Source: Megaleporinus macrocephalus
Taxonomy: Eukaryota > Chordata > Actinopteri > Characiformes > Anostomidae
DNA length: 64,000 nucleotides
Reading direction: 5' to 3'
Assembly: GCA_021613375.1 (NCBI GenBank)
Contig: CM038725.1
Location: forward strand, 13,881,089-13,945,088
The notes under the pieces are model-generated. The model saw nothing but the letters and a program-made list of their open reading frames with translations, was not told the origin of the DNA and did no database searches. Below, in pieces: positions 1 through 11,240 of this stretch. A program made the translations under genes and the position numbers. Each line of letters opens with the position of its first letter. Within the stretch, counting starts at the first letter, position 1.

Positions 1-19
1 ACAAACTTGCAATTTCACA

Positions 20-1554
20 CACTTTACACTAAATACACTTTATTTCTGGTGTAAATGTGTGTATTGTGGCAGGTGTATATCTTGTACAGTAGACTGATAA
101 GAACTACATAAATAGAATGGCACATAGTACAAAACAAGAATTTAATGCTTATTATAAAACATACGTCATTGAAATAATAATTTATCTCTTCTTCCTTTTT
201 GTCTTCGCCCCAGTAGATTTTAACAAAAATACAGATAAATGGGAAAATATCATGTGAAATAACCCAGATGAAAAGAAATTGCAGGATTCCTTACAAACCA
301 TAAAAAGTAATAAGCTTTAGCTTAAGTTTCTGCTATGCTGTGTAGCTTCCTTTGAATACTATACTTGTCCGGTAAGCACAATACATTTCCTTGTAAGCAA
401 ATGACCGCTGAAACATGATATGAGTCAAATACAGTGAAAGCTGTGCAAGACTGAGGGGCTACATATTATAGCCAGCTCGATGGAACTGAGCTGTGGATCG
501 GTCTTGGTGTGTCCTTCAAAGTCAGCATAGGGACTGGCTGACTGGTGGATAGTGGGCAGCATCATTATAATGTGTGACAGCCATGATGAGGACATAACAT
601 ACCTCAGAATAAGTGTTGATCTCTCAAGCACATCTTTTAATAAAGATAGTTGCTCAAACTGATAGGGGTATATACATAGAGGTCCTATTCAGGGATGGGG
701 CTGCAGTAGCTTTGGATATACTTATCTGCACAATCCCAACACTTAAATATGTACAAAGCAGACAAAGAAAATATGTACATTCAGCAAAAAGAGTTCTATA
801 TAAACCCTTTCATGCTATTCTGTAGAAATACATACAACTGGTTCTCAATGGAGATTACACATGAATATAATAGGCCTAATGTTATAAATGATCATGATAA
901 CAGGACCATCATTAGAATAGCACATGTGTGAAGAACTGCAGAGACCCTTCATGTATTCAGATAGTTCTCTATCATTGTGCGGTACACTCTTAATAATGAA
1001 TGTGCCACAAAGAGTTCTTTGAGTGATGCAAATGGTACCCTGCCTCTGGTATTCAGATGTTCCTAAAGGCCTTCAGGAGAATGTGAATCTTAGAGGCAGG
1101 TGTGTTGGATCTGAGCTCTCCAGGGTGGTAGTACATCTCCAGGACCCTCTGCCATATAAGTAGCAGTTTGGTTCCCTAAAGCAGTAGTTCTCAGAATGTG
1201 AAGAAGGTTTGAAGAACCTCCACATAATCATATTTCTTCCTAGTTCCACCTAAAACCTTTGCCTTATGTGGAAATCCTTCATAACCCTAACCCTAGATGT
1301 TATTATATCTCTTAAAAAACATCCACTAAAAGGTTTTCAGCGAAACAAAATTGGTTTCTTATGCTAGAAACGAGCATGCATAAGCAGTGAGTTTACCATG
1401 AGTGCCCATTTTAAAGAGCGTAGTTTATCTACTTTGAGCCCTGAAAATGGAAACGCTGACAATGTTTAAGAGCTAGAGAGTCTTTTCTGATGCAGTCTGT
1501 GGGGCGAACGGGCCCTCAGTGGGTGGAAATGGGTTCAGCAATAGAAGTGCTGAA
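20..1554 (-). other. slc14a2: Probable slc14a2 3' UTR
   Basis: There is no coding sequence downstream of the TAA. An AATAAA hexamer on the minus strand (39-44) followed by a GT-rich stretch would end the message near position 20, giving a UTR of about 1.5 kb. No other AATAAA was found on this strand between it and the stop. The extent is inferred, not proved. Confidence 0.45.
39..44 (-). terminator. Candidate polyadenylation signal AATAAA for slc14a2
   Basis: On the minus strand the hexamer AATAAA is followed within about 20 bases by a T/G-rich stretch (GTGTATTTAGTGT), which fits a cleavage and polyadenylation site. It is only a candidate, because the window ends just beyond it. Confidence 0.45.
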
Positions 1555-1947
1555 TTATAATGTAGATAACTCTACAGCAGTCGTCTCTGTGCTTACAGGA
1601 CCAGCTTCAGTTTGTGTTGAATTCTGTGCGTCGCTGTTGTCCCTCGTCGCCTCCGTGTTGACCTCCTCTTGCTCCTGCTGCTCCCGCTCTTGTCTCTCTA
1701 TGGTGATCTTTACCTCCTCCTCCTTTCCCATCTGTGCCTCCTTCTCCTGCAGCTGCGCCTCCTCTTGAGCTTTCCTTAGCATCTCAGCTCTCTCCTCCTT
1801 CTTCATCTTCCAGAAGTAGATGAGGTTTTTCTCAGGGTAGACCACTTTGGCCAGCGGCAGCTTGTAGATGGTTTTTGTCTCTGTGGTGATCAGGAGGAAC
1901 GTGAGGGCGGACAGGCAGAAGGGCCAAGTACACGCCGGGAGGCCGAA
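1555..1947 (-). CDS. slc14a2: slc14a2 last coding exon (second LPxxTxPF signature and charged tail)
   Basis: Encodes residues 339-468. [20 protein letters not shown] carries the second pore signature and the last membrane span. [18 protein letters not shown] then leads into a cytoplasmic tail of about 90 residues that is unusually rich in Glu, Lys and Gln ([24 protein letters not shown]) with likely helical or coiled-coil character. It ends in ...ELSTL before TAA at 1555-1557. The terminal S-T-L would satisfy a class I PDZ ligand pattern (S/T-x-hydrophobic). Confidence 0.93.
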   Translation of the reverse strand, partial: FGLPACTWPFCLSALTFLLITTETKTIYKLPLAKVVYPEKNLIYFWKMKKEERAEMLRKAQEEAQLQEKEAQMGKEEEVKITIERQEREQQEQEEVNTEATRDNSDAQNSTQTEAGPVSTETTAVELSTL

Positions 1948-2586
1948 CTGAGGAGGACGAAGACATTAGAGAAACGACTGATTATGAAACAGGCTTGGCG
2001 GGGACCACACAAGTTCAACATCATTTAGACCAGTCATGTCGCCGGAGCGAATGGTACAACACTTACAGTGGCCATCACGTTGCCGATAGCGGAGCCAAGG
2101 TAGGCGCAGAAAAACGCTGAGGGGAAATGAGAAATGAAATGAAGGTCATTAGCGGAGAGCTGATAGCACTGCAAATGGCTCTTACATAACCAGAATCGTT
2201 TAGTATCGAGGAAGCAGGAAATTGTTATGATAGTGAGCATACCACAGGTTACAGCCAGGAGATGGGCCTGCCATGTGAGAGCGTAGAACATTCCGCCGAT
2301 CGCGATGCAAGCTAAAACACAGTTGTATCCCCACAGTCCAAAGTAGATGTTCTCAAATGGGGCGGCAAGACCGAGACCTGAAACAGACATAAACGAAAGG
2401 TTGTTTGATTGTAGGTATTAGCATTTAGTCATTTGGCTTTTAGTGTTGTTTCAAGGTCAACAGATTCATCCATGCTCAGCCTATAAATGCTGTTGTGAAG
2501 TTGGCCAAGCTTTACAAAAGGTGACACAAATCACATTCAACCTAATGCAAAATTGGAGCACAGACAATATGTGTACATGAGTGTGC

Positions 2587-2647
<61 letters not shown>

Positions 2648-3155
2648 CTACTGCTCAAAAGTTTGGGATCACAGTGAAATGCTCTTGTTTTCAATGGAGT
2701 ATCTTCTTCCTTAACACAACAATGGACTGACGGGTCTCTAAAGAAAATTGTTTCTTTCTGGCCATTTTGAGACGGTCAGTAAGCCATCAACTGCTGATGC
2801 TTCAGATACTAAACTAACCTAGAATGTTGTTCCCTTTTATACTCACTTATTAGTAGAATGTTTTTCAGCTGGGCATCACAATTGAGCAAGAGTGTCCTAA
2901 CAACCAATTAGTCCAATAACATCCTTAACTTGGATTGGCGGCTGTACCAGGAGATTTAGACAGAGGACTGAGAATTACTGATAATAGGACTATATGCTAA
3001 ATAAGTCTATATACAAAAATAGATATATACAAACATTTTTATTCTTTAAAAATCATCTGATACACTTAAAGAAATGGACAGTATTGTTCGTGAATTGCAT
3101 TAAAATTGCATGATTTGCATGAAATTCTAAAGTGATCCTAAACTTTTGAGCGGTA

Positions 3156-3207
<52 letters not shown>

Positions 3208-5127
3208 CTGTCCAGAGAAAAGGAGAAAAACAAATATCTCCAAAATAGTAGGTTTACAGGTGAAGGCAAAAGCTTTTCTATTGGTCCGTCTATCATAAAT
3301 TATTTAAACAGCAGCTGTTGTGTTTTTAAATAAAATCTATATAAAATAAAAAAAATGTTAAAAGGTGTACCATGTAAGCCCTGTAAAATTTCTACCCTCC
3401 TATTTTTGCTAAAAATGTTTTTTCCCCTTTTGCTAAACTGCTTTATTTGTAATGAAAGGTAAAATTTTAATTATTGTAAGATTTAAACATTTAAAGAGTT
3501 GCATTATCATGTGCCAGTCCAGTTTGCTCAGGCCATCTCGATTGCGATCTTTGTATTGTAATGCTTTAAAGCTTCATGTAACTTTTCTATAACATGACAA
3601 CTCTTGATACTATGCAATGCATTTATGGGCTGAGTATGTAGACAACAGTTAGAATTGGAACATACATTTCGAGAGATGACTAGATTTGCTCAAATCTTCA
3701 TGTAGCTATTACCATTACGACTGCAGCTAGAGTAGATCACAAAACATGCCCTGATAAGACAGACTCACCTGACACCATGCCGATAGCCGAACCAATAACT
3801 GCGTGTGCACAAGTGATTGGTGAGGAAATAAAGAGGGCGATGATGAATATGCCTCCTGTCCAGGCGTTGTCGCAGCCGTAGACCTGCCCAACGCCCACCG
3901 GAATGGATCGAAAGAGCTAGAGAGAAAATATGAAGGTAAATGGTCATTTATGGTAGGAATATTCTTAAGAAATCTGTGCACCATTTTCCCAAATTCATTC
4001 TGCCTGATGTGTCCACGTGAAGTCAGATCTGGCACAGGGCCTAGCACAAAATGCTGACTGTCAGAAAATGTGGCAATTCCAGCTCATTGGAATTCCACAC
4101 TAATCTAACCAGCATCATCTGAACAATGTGTGAAGCGTGTGACCTCATTATCTGTACAAAAGATTCTAGAACAGCAGCACACATCCTCCTAAATGGATAC
4201 TGAGTGGCCCATATATATATAAGGTCGTTCTGCTTTGTGATGTGATGTCATGATGATGGTTTATATAACAAAAACACTTATTATTCATTTTTACATAAGC
4301 ATTTTCTCAGCCTACTTCTCTTTGTCCCTTAGAATTAAAGAGGCCAATGGGTTGTTTCAGCAGCTTAGTTTCCTGATGGACTCTGTGAACTGGGGAGTGA
4401 ATGGTATGTATTGAAATTCAAGGCCATAATCAAACTGTCAGGCTACTGCATTTAAAAATATGTCATGATAACACAGTTCTGAATTCAGCAAGTGGAGCTA
4501 TAGCAACAGCAAAGCCTGGTCAAGATGCTTTGTACTGACAGCATGCATGCATATCTGGCAGGGAGGGTTGCTACTTCAGCTCAGTGAAACTACTGGACTC
4601 TTGATCAGTGGCTTGATTGGTTTTATTGGACGGGTAGCAATGCTCAGGATGAGCTCCAAGTTGTATAGACATCATGTCAGCCACAGAACCCAATCTTCTT
4701 CACTTATCACATTGCAGTGCTGCCTTATTCTCTTTTCTGAAACAGCTGCCTCTGTGTCCAGGGTAATGTAAACCAATCAAGAGCATTTTTGTAAACATTT
4801 GGTTTGACTGAAAAAAATCAGTGGAAACTTTATAGGAAATGTTAGCATATGAAAAATGCTTGGATTTGTTTCCAAGAATAAAAAAAAAAAAACTACCTGG
4901 GCAGACGACAACCCCATTCACCCGACTTGCTCACTCATAATAACACGTTTGATACATCAACACCTCTTAATTGCAATGGAACATGTAAAGCAGCTTCCCT
5001 GTCCAAATATTTAGTTATTGTGGTTGCTGGAATAACAGTAGAGCATACTCTGAGTTGTCCCTCCCTTTGAGTATTGAGTGTTTTAACCACCATAGTTGTG
5101 TAAGTTTGTGTAGCAGGATCACAGCTC

Positions 5128-5193
<66 letters not shown>

Positions 5194-5612
5194 CACCACT
5201 CAAAAGTTTGGGATCACAGTGAAATGTTCTTGTTTTCAATGGAGTATCTTCCTTCCTTAACACAACAATGGACTGACGGGTCTCTAAAGAAAGTTGTTTC
5301 TTTCTGGTCATTTTGAGTCTGTCAGCAACCATCAACTGCTGATCTTCAGATACTAAACTAACCTAGAATGTTGTTCTCCCTTTTATACTCACTTATTAGT
5401 AGAATGTTTTTCAGCTGTGCATCACAATTGAGCAAGAGTGTCCTAACAACCAATTAGTCCAATAACATCCTTAACTTGGATTGGCGGCCGTACCAGGAGA
5501 TTTAGACAGAGGACTGAGAATTACTGATAATAGGACTATATGCAAAATAAGCCTCTATACAAAAATAGACTTTAATACAAACATTTGTAATCTTTAAAAA
5601 CCATTTGATACA

Positions 5613-5693
<81 letters not shown>

Positions 5694-8600
5694 CTGAAGT
5701 AAGAGAAAAGGGCAGCGCTCTTACCAAAGCGTAATCCAGCTCAGTCCAGGTGAGATTGGGGAAGGAGATGCGCGGCTGGATCAGAACCTGAGGGAAGTGT
5801 AGGTTGTAGTGACCTGTAGCCACCATGTGCAGGCACACCAGGATGTTGAAAGGCAGAGTGAACACTGGCAGATCCCACCGACTGTTGATGGAGGCCAGGG
5901 CACTGGAGACAATCGGACTGCAGGACATGAAATATTCAGGTTATGTCCAGCTGTGAACAGGCTTTTGAGATCGTCTGTCGAAGTTCTCAAAGCAAACTTA
6001 GTCTTATTGTCTTATGGGCCCCGAGACCTGTTGTGGGCCTTGAGACCACTGCTCAGCATTGTTTCTTGTAGTACATAGGCCTTTTTTCTCTATTTCAAGG
6101 CAGCTCTGACTGGCAAGGAGGAACTCAGGGAGGAGTATTATGTATTGCAATGGAGGAAAATTCAGTAAAAGCAAATGGGTGGTTACGAATGTGCTCATGT
6201 TAAAAAAAACTGGATTAAAAAAGGATTAAAAACTGCAGTTCTCCACAGCCTTCCTGGGAAATGAACCAGTATTCAGCTTTGCTTTCTTTGTTTTTCTCTT
6301 AGAAAAGTCGTCCCTTAAAGTGCCTAAAAATAAAACAAATAATAAGACGCAGAGGCAAACTCATTTTTAGTCCTATCTTTGGCTGGCATATGTCTAAAAC
6401 CAGACCTGTGGGTTTGACATTTGATAAAGCCACCTTGCCTTTACCACAACCAATGAGATGCATTCCTCACATGTTGATTTGTTCAGTTACTATCTCTAAA
6501 GACCACATGACTTTGAATCAAGCCAGAGATATTGTGATAAACATGATCTTCTATCTTGCTTGTTCTATTTTCTATCTTTCATAGTCAAGACTTGTGACCT
6601 CCTTGTGACCTAATATTGAGTCACTATAGTTAAAGAACTCACCATGCCATTGACATGAAGATATTGGGTAACAAGAGCCACCAGTACCAGTCACCCGCGT
6701 TGGAGAAGACAGCCATCAAAAGGCCAACCAGGATTCCATTGTATCCATACAAACCAGCTGCTATCGCATCCCTGAAAGAAATGAAAGGAACATTGACGCC
6801 ACATGGGCAAAAACCCAGTCACAGTACTGCAGTAACAGAAGTGTAGATGTACCTGTTCTGTTTCAGAATGAGGGCAGAGATGGTGGCGAATAAGGTGCCT
6901 ACGAAGCCATTGAGAGCCACCCATCTGCTCTGGAGGATGAGTCCAGCAAAGATGATTAGTCCACTCAGGGGGTTGTTCACAAACATGACCTGTGCTGCTC
7001 CTCTTAGCACCCAGTCAAAAATCTGAAGGAGGATGAATTGCCCTGGACACAAAACATTTAACAAAGACACTGTTAGTTAAAGATGGAAAATGAAAGTTAC
7101 AGTTAGAAATAATAGCCCTCTCTACATTAATTTTTTTTGCCTTGTTTTCTCCCAAATGTAGTCATTGGCGGTTCTACTAAATTGCTAGGCCTCCTCCTTC
7201 ACACACTACTAAGGTAAAGACCATATGTTTTCTCCAAGACATTTTAATATTGATTTTGAAGTCCTTTAATATCTGTCTAACTCAAATGTCTAACTATTTA
7301 ACTATGTAACAAGCCTAAGAAAAGGCGGGGGGGGGGAGGGGGGGGGGGTGTTGCTGAGCACAGTGGTCATACCGGATGTTGCAGTCTGTGAAATTGTATT
7401 TATATAGTATATAAGGTTAGTTTGGCGGTATTCAACCCAGACTTTGAATGCAGGTCTTTGTCCTGGCTTTTGTGATTGCTGGTATATATGGCACTAAATG
7501 GCAAATCAGTTTCCCGGCAACAGATATAAGATCCGGAATGAGAAACTGAATATAATGTTCGTATTTCAAGACGTCTGGTGTATGTGTTTATATTAGTCTA
7601 CATTAGTCTACATTTAAGATGCTTGCAAATTACTGATCATTGTGATCAAAACAAAAAATGGTGATGGGCCTATGACACAATACACGCATCACATAAAACA
7701 ATGGAGTGCATCATAAAAGCACTGCCGTGTTTACAGCATATTGCAAGTGTACAGTCATCTCCTCTGTGTGCATGTATTGTTTCAGCCCTGGGTGGGGATC
7801 CAAGCCCAAACAAATGGAGCTCCCAGGAGAGGAAGCGAGGTCAGGGGTCCACTTTCTCCAAAAAGTATAGGAAGAGAGCAATTAAATCTGGAAATGCAAC
7901 ATTACTGATTTTCCGGTTTACCTTGTTTGCCCCTAAAAAGCTGGACTTTGTTCAGGCTTTAACAGGATTAGACCAAATACCAGGAGTCAGTGCTGAAATT
8001 GATTGCTAATACTGAACTTGAATACTCTGAGTACCCTTTACTTTGAAAAAGGCTATAAAGATTAACATCTGCCTTCTTCCGCTGAAAGACAGCGTCGTCC
8101 AGTGCAGAAACTGCCATGCATGACTGATAAAACAAAAAAGAAGCAAGCATGTCTGGAATACAACATAACTGTCACTGATCAGTATCTGCTGGACTGTACA
8201 TTGAACAACAAGTCCTTGTATTACATAACAGTGACTTAATTACATGGTTTAGAGCTTCATAACAAATAATGTCATATTCAAGCTAGATAGAAGATCACCA
8301 GCTCTTAGACTTCAGACACGTATACGAATGTTTAAAGCTGATGCTTGTTGAAGTTGATTTATATTGCATCCCTGCTCAACCTTGAATCGGTATAACTAAC
8401 CTACTGTACTCTGATTTTATGTGGGCCATTGCCAGCGTAGAGGGGTCAACGTTGGGAGACCAACAGGGCCTCTACCAAAACCTTGATGTAGGCTCACTCA
8501 GCATGCAGATGTTTAGCTCTTCCCATTCACACAGAGGTTTAAAGGTGCCATAGAATGGAAAACTGTATAGTGTTATAGTTGAACAGTGAACCTCACTGTT

Positions 8601-9405
8601 GATTCTCCTTCAAATACAAATCCCAAAATCCTGGATTATTATGTAACAGGCTGTGCAGAAAATGTTCTTTTTTATCTTCACTGGTGCTGCAGTTACATTC
8701 TGGCACATGTACAAGCTGTAGCACAGAGCATTTGATTAAGAAGCTGAAGAATAGAAAGCCAATTTCATATTCCTGTTGAGCATCAATCATGTGCACTGAC
8801 ATTTTGGTTCCTTGGAAAGATATGAAAAGAACTGACATGGCCTTCACAGCTTAGCTCCGTTGTGTTGTTTCGCTGGGCTACAATGTGAGCTGCTGTAGGT
8901 AAATATAGGGGCTTGAGGGGGCGGGACTTAACGGTAATGAGTTACGTAACAGTTTAGGATTTCGGAATCAGCCCATTTTTATCTCCCATATTTGTAGGGC
9001 TTGTATTTGAAAGAGTTCAGTGTATGTCAGTTATATGGACTGAGTTCTCTAACACTCTCCAGACTTCTTATGAACTTGTGACAAGACATGCATTTAAAAG
9101 AACTCAATTTTCCTGAGGTCGAGGTTTTGCCTGTTCAAAGCAAAAGCAAAAACTTTGTCCCCAGTCGAAGTGTCTGGGGAAGCTCTGGCTTAGCCTTGCC
9201 TTTTTAATAGATATTTTATTACTTTGTGTGCTTTACCTTTCATCCACTTCGCAAAGGGAGCCATATCTCCAGCAAAGTATGACACCAGTCGGGCGAGTTT
9301 GACCTTCACCTTGGCCCTGGAAGAAGAGCCTGTGGGGGTACGCTGCTCGCTCTTCTCAGGGGTCTGAGCCTTCTTCTCCCCCGATTGAGGAACTGTTTTA
9401 GCCAT
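1555..9405 (-). CDS. slc14a2: Urea transporter, SLC14 family (complete coding region, 8 coding exons)
   Basis: Spliced gene whose exons are 9237-9405, 6853-7042, 6643-6771, 5725-5917, 3769-3916, 2243-2377, 2067-2116 and 1555-1947. All introns are GT/AG and the joins keep one frame, giving 468 residues. The family forms trimeric channels that let urea cross membranes down its gradient, in fish typically in gill, kidney or gut. Seen here: FVNNPLSG near residue 80, the first signature LPVFTLPF at 179-186, an N-glycosylation sequon NLT at 217-219, and the second signature LPACTWPF at 341-348, matching the internal two-fold repeat of the fold. Residues from about 375 on form a Glu/Lys/Gln-rich tail ending in STL. 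The length fits fish urea transporters (about 460-490 residues by memory). The slc14a2 symbol follows zebrafish naming and the setbp1 linkage; an slc14a1-type assignment cannot be excluded without a tree. Confidence 0.95.
2067..2116 (-). CDS. slc14a2: slc14a2 coding exon 7 (50 bp)
   Basis: A short exon of 50 bases encoding residues 322-338 ([17 protein letters not shown]). The acceptor CCTCAG precedes 2116 and the donor ACT|GTAAGT follows 2067. It was placed by splice sites and frame: it links [11 protein letters not shown] to [10 protein letters not shown] exactly as in the family. Confidence 0.93.
2243..2377 (-). CDS. slc14a2: slc14a2 coding exon 6
   Basis: Encodes residues 277-321 ([19 protein letters not shown], then [20 protein letters not shown]). 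[25 protein letters not shown] is strongly conserved in urea transporters. The acceptor TTTCAG precedes 2377 and the donor TGTG|GTATGC follows 2243. Confidence 0.95.
2579..2644. repeat. (GT)n(AT)n microsatellite in slc14a2 intron 5
   Basis: Compound dinucleotide run directly touching the left end of the Tc1-like MITE at 2645. Confidence 0.95.
2645..3160. mobile_element. Tc1/mariner-like MITE, copy 1 (intact ends)
   Basis: About 516 bp with terminal inverted repeats of about 28 bp. The left end reads CTCAAAAGTTTGGGATCAC and the right end is its near-perfect inverse (GTGATCCTAAACTTTTGAG then CGGTAGTG). It has no open reading frame and is embedded between AT tracts, consistent with TA target preference. 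It lies in an slc14a2 intron. A second, right-truncated copy lies at 5190-5614. Confidence 0.8.
3160..3206. repeat. (TA)n microsatellite
   Basis: Uninterrupted TA run between the right end of the Tc1-like MITE and a fragment of another MITE family starting at 3207. Confidence 0.95.
3207..3310. mobile_element. MITE family A fragment (TGTCCAAAG ends)
   Basis: Shares TGTCCAGAGAAAAGGAG, ATCTCCAAAATAG, TTTACAGGTGA and TTTTCTATTGGTCC blocks with the intact copy at 40978-41210. The right end is missing. Confidence 0.55.
3769..3916 (-). CDS. slc14a2: slc14a2 coding exon 5
   Basis: Encodes residues 228-276 ([19 protein letters not shown], then [19 protein letters not shown]). The [15 protein letters not shown] segment is diagnostic of the family and starts the second homologous half. 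The acceptor CTCTAG precedes 3916 and the donor TCAG|GTGAGT follows 3769. Confidence 0.95.
5134..5190. repeat. (TA)n microsatellite
   Basis: TA run touching the left end of the second Tc1-like MITE copy. Confidence 0.95.
5190..5614. mobile_element. Tc1/mariner-like MITE, copy 2 (right end lost)
   Basis: Nearly identical to 2645-3060 over about 400 bp, starting CTCAAAAGTTTGGGATCAC. The final part and right inverted repeat are replaced by a long AT tract at 5615, as if AT slippage or a second event consumed the end. Confidence 0.8.
5615..5691. repeat. (TA)n microsatellite next to slc14a2 exon 4 donor
   Basis: A 77-bp TA run ending about 33 bases from the exon 4 splice donor, within the intron. 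Confidence 0.95.
5725..5917 (-). CDS. slc14a2: slc14a2 coding exon 4 (first LPxxTxPF signature)
   Basis: Encodes residues 163-227 and contains [13 protein letters not shown], the first urea-selective pore signature, followed by ATGHYNL and the extracellular sequon NLT, which corresponds to the glycosylated loop of mammalian urea transporters. The acceptor CTGCAG precedes 5917 and the donor TTG|GTAAGA follows 5725. A 77-bp AT microsatellite begins only about 33 bases into the following intron. Confidence 0.95.
6643..6771 (-). CDS. slc14a2: slc14a2 coding exon 3
   Basis: Encodes residues 120-162 ([20 protein letters not shown] then [20 protein letters not shown]). The GLYGYNGxLVGLLMA segment is a family hallmark. 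The acceptor TTTCAG precedes 6771 and the donor ATG|GTGAGT follows 6643. It has 129 bases, and both borders split a codon after its second base. Confidence 0.95.
6853..7042 (-). CDS. slc14a2: slc14a2 coding exon 2
   Basis: Encodes residues 57-119 ([14 protein letters not shown], then [15 protein letters not shown]), the first two membrane spans and the highly conserved FVNNPLSG loop of urea transporters. The acceptor CCAG precedes 7042 and the donor CAG|GTACAT follows 6853. The joins to exons 1 and 3 are in frame. Confidence 0.95.
7325..7350. repeat. Poly-G tract
   Basis: GGCGGGG-type run interrupted by single A and T. Its transcript-strand complement is C-rich. It is capable of G-quadruplex formation on the plus strand. 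Confidence 0.85.
8536..9030. mobile_element. Possible degenerate MITE fragment
   Basis: Begins AAAGGTGCCATAGAATGG, which resembles the end of a MITE that I recall as common in otophysan fishes. The internal CAAATCCCAAAATCCTGG block also fits. No matching inverted end is present. Recognition is from memory. Confidence 0.35.
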
Positions 9406-9420
9406 GAGTGGTTGCAGCTC
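9237..9420 (-). CDS. slc14a2: slc14a2 first coding exon (start codon 9403-9405)
   Basis: An acceptor (TTTCCTAG) ends at 9421, so the exon begins 15 bases before the ATG and an upstream non-coding exon must exist. It encodes residues 1-56, a hydrophilic, basic and Ser/Thr-rich cytoplasmic N-terminus ([20 protein letters not shown]...). It ends at the donor G|GTAAAG in phase 1. Reading on past the donor gives a false 71-residue frame that stops at 9190. Confidence 0.9.
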
Positions 9421-10459
9421 CTAGGAAAGACAATGATTACGACTCCGTCCTCAAGAGTGGTGAGTAGATTTTTCATACCTTGAGACCTTTTCGAGCCTCT
9501 TTTCTCTTAAAGGCAGCCTTTATCGTAAACAGCCGATATCAACAGCCGTGAACGGTGATAGCGATGTAGATAATTTAGTAGTTGTAGATCATTATAGTGT
9601 CATTTATCATTCAAAATGAATAAAACATTTAAAAACCTTCTTGTTATGTGGTATTATTAAATAAAAGATCTTTTGTGCAGTAGAGTGCTTTATTTTTCAG
9701 GCTCTTCACGATTTCTTTGGTCTATTGTCTTAATGAGCTTCAGTCTAATTTACGTGCTGCCTGTACGGGTGGGTGATACGGTAAAAATGTTGTATCACAA
9801 TACTTAGCGATACACAGTATGTATGACAATATTTCATGTTTCTGAGTTTTAATAAGTTGCAAATGACAAAATAGAACTCACATATAACAAGCATAATAAT
9901 AATTATTATTATTGTTATTATACACCAACACCAAAAGCAATTTGTAACATAATTTATAATGATTAAGATAAAAGGCCCCTAGCAGCATGTGTGCTTGTCT
10001 TGCTTCACCCATTTGGTTGCATTGCCCTCAGGTCTGTGTTTGAGCTGCACAGGTTCTTTGTGTAACAGTGTAACAGTGACTGTTGTACTACAGCAGTAAC
10101 GGCGGCCCAGCACACCTGCAGTTTCTAACTGTTAGCTAAATTAGACCAACAGCATATTACACAGTCCAGTTTTTGCTTCTGTAGGCTAACATACCCAGTA
10201 ACTGCAGTTCACCTACCATAATTAATATTGTGATGTGATTTGAAATCTATGATCATTTCTACATATTTAAAATTCATGCGCTGATTAGTTCTCTTACCTT
10301 ACAGTGCCCAGGAGTGGATGTTGAGAAGAGATTTGTGATATTTGCTGGAACACCCTGTAGCAGAGTTTAGACAGGCTACAGTGAAATGTTATGAAAGGCT
10401 GTCAAAAATCAATAAACATGAGCATAAATAAAGAGATAGGAATGTAGATATTTGCGTAC

Positions 10460-10535
10460 CTCTGAGATATGTGTTCCCGGCATAAATAGGGCCAGTTTTT
10501 TTTCTGCAGGTCCCTCCAGTAAGCAGCAACTGTGC
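10460..10535 (-). other. slc14a2: Candidate 5' non-coding exon of slc14a2
   Basis: The exon is bounded by an expected start about 30 bases after the TATAAAG box and by the donor GAG|GTACGC. The acceptor immediately before the ATG (at 9421) shows that some upstream exon is needed, and this is the nearest convincing one. The start is approximate; alternative first exons are possible. Confidence 0.4.
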
Positions 10536-10559
10536 AGAAAGAATCAATCTGAGTGGAGG

Positions 10560-10566
10560 CTTTATA
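10560..10566 (-). promoter_or_regulatory. Candidate TATA box (TATAAAG) for slc14a2
   Basis: The minus strand reads CTATAAAG here. About 100 bases downstream is a good donor (GAG|GTACGC at 10460/10459), and the first coding exon has an acceptor at 9421, so a 5' non-coding exon starting about 30 bases after this box (near 10535) would splice cleanly. This is inference from signals alone. Confidence 0.45.
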
Positions 10567-11038
10567 GAAGACTTGTGAAAGCAAGGCTCCTCCTACTAGC
10601 ACTTTGGCACTTAGGGAAATGAGCCATCGGGCCTAAATTCTTTCTCTCTTTAACTGGATCATGTAACTGTTCAAACCACTGCCCCTTTCAGAACATTTTA
10701 ATATCTGTTATACACACACAATTACAATGAATATAGAAATAGATGTAATAATTAATATTATAGTGAGAGGATATTATTAATAAATAGACAGATTGATATA
10801 CAGATGGTTAGTAGAACCGAGACAATGAAGGAAATATTGAGGTAATAACTTGGAGAGCTTACAAAAAAATGAATGCCCATAATTCATTATATTTCAAAAG
10901 TGGAGATATTTAGGCAGAAATGAACTGAACTGGATCATTACAGTTTATAGAAGTGATATATCAATCACATCATTCTGAAAATATTGAATTCAATATCTAA
11001 AATAGCTTTTAATATTTAAAAGTTTCTATAATTTTGTC

Positions 11039-11240
11039 TCTGTCCAAAGAAAAACATGCATCTGCTTTTGTGTATATTTTTATTTTTCTACCTCATTTTA
11101 ACACAGCAGCTGCCGTTTACTTGGTGTAAAAAATTATATTTTGATTGTATGATGGATGCACCAAAGAAAAGGCTCCAAAATAAGCTTTTCTGGTTTTAAA
11201 TTCTGGTTCCATTGACTTACATTACAAGTAAAGTATGTTG
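11039..11240. mobile_element. MITE family A copy (degenerate, inverted)
   Basis: Left end CTGTCCAAAGAAAAACATGC, internal GCTCCAAAATAAGC and GGTTCCATTGACTTACAT blocks as in 29692-29840, i.e. opposite orientation to the 40978 copy. Confidence 0.6.

Larger units (their letters stand above)
7042..9236 (-). other. slc14a2 intron 1 (between first and second coding exons)
   Basis: Non-coding. It contains a run of G at 7325-7350 and a probable old transposon fragment at 8536-9030. I see no exon-like open frame with splice signals. Confidence 0.7.

Noticed and set aside
1283..1294. Telomere-like CCCTAACCCTA word
   Set aside because: Only two units; too short to count as an interstitial telomere array.
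5132..5928. Open frames ending in or passing through runs of IYIYIY
   Set aside because: They run through the AT microsatellites. Only 5725-5917 is a real exon (slc14a2 exon 4).
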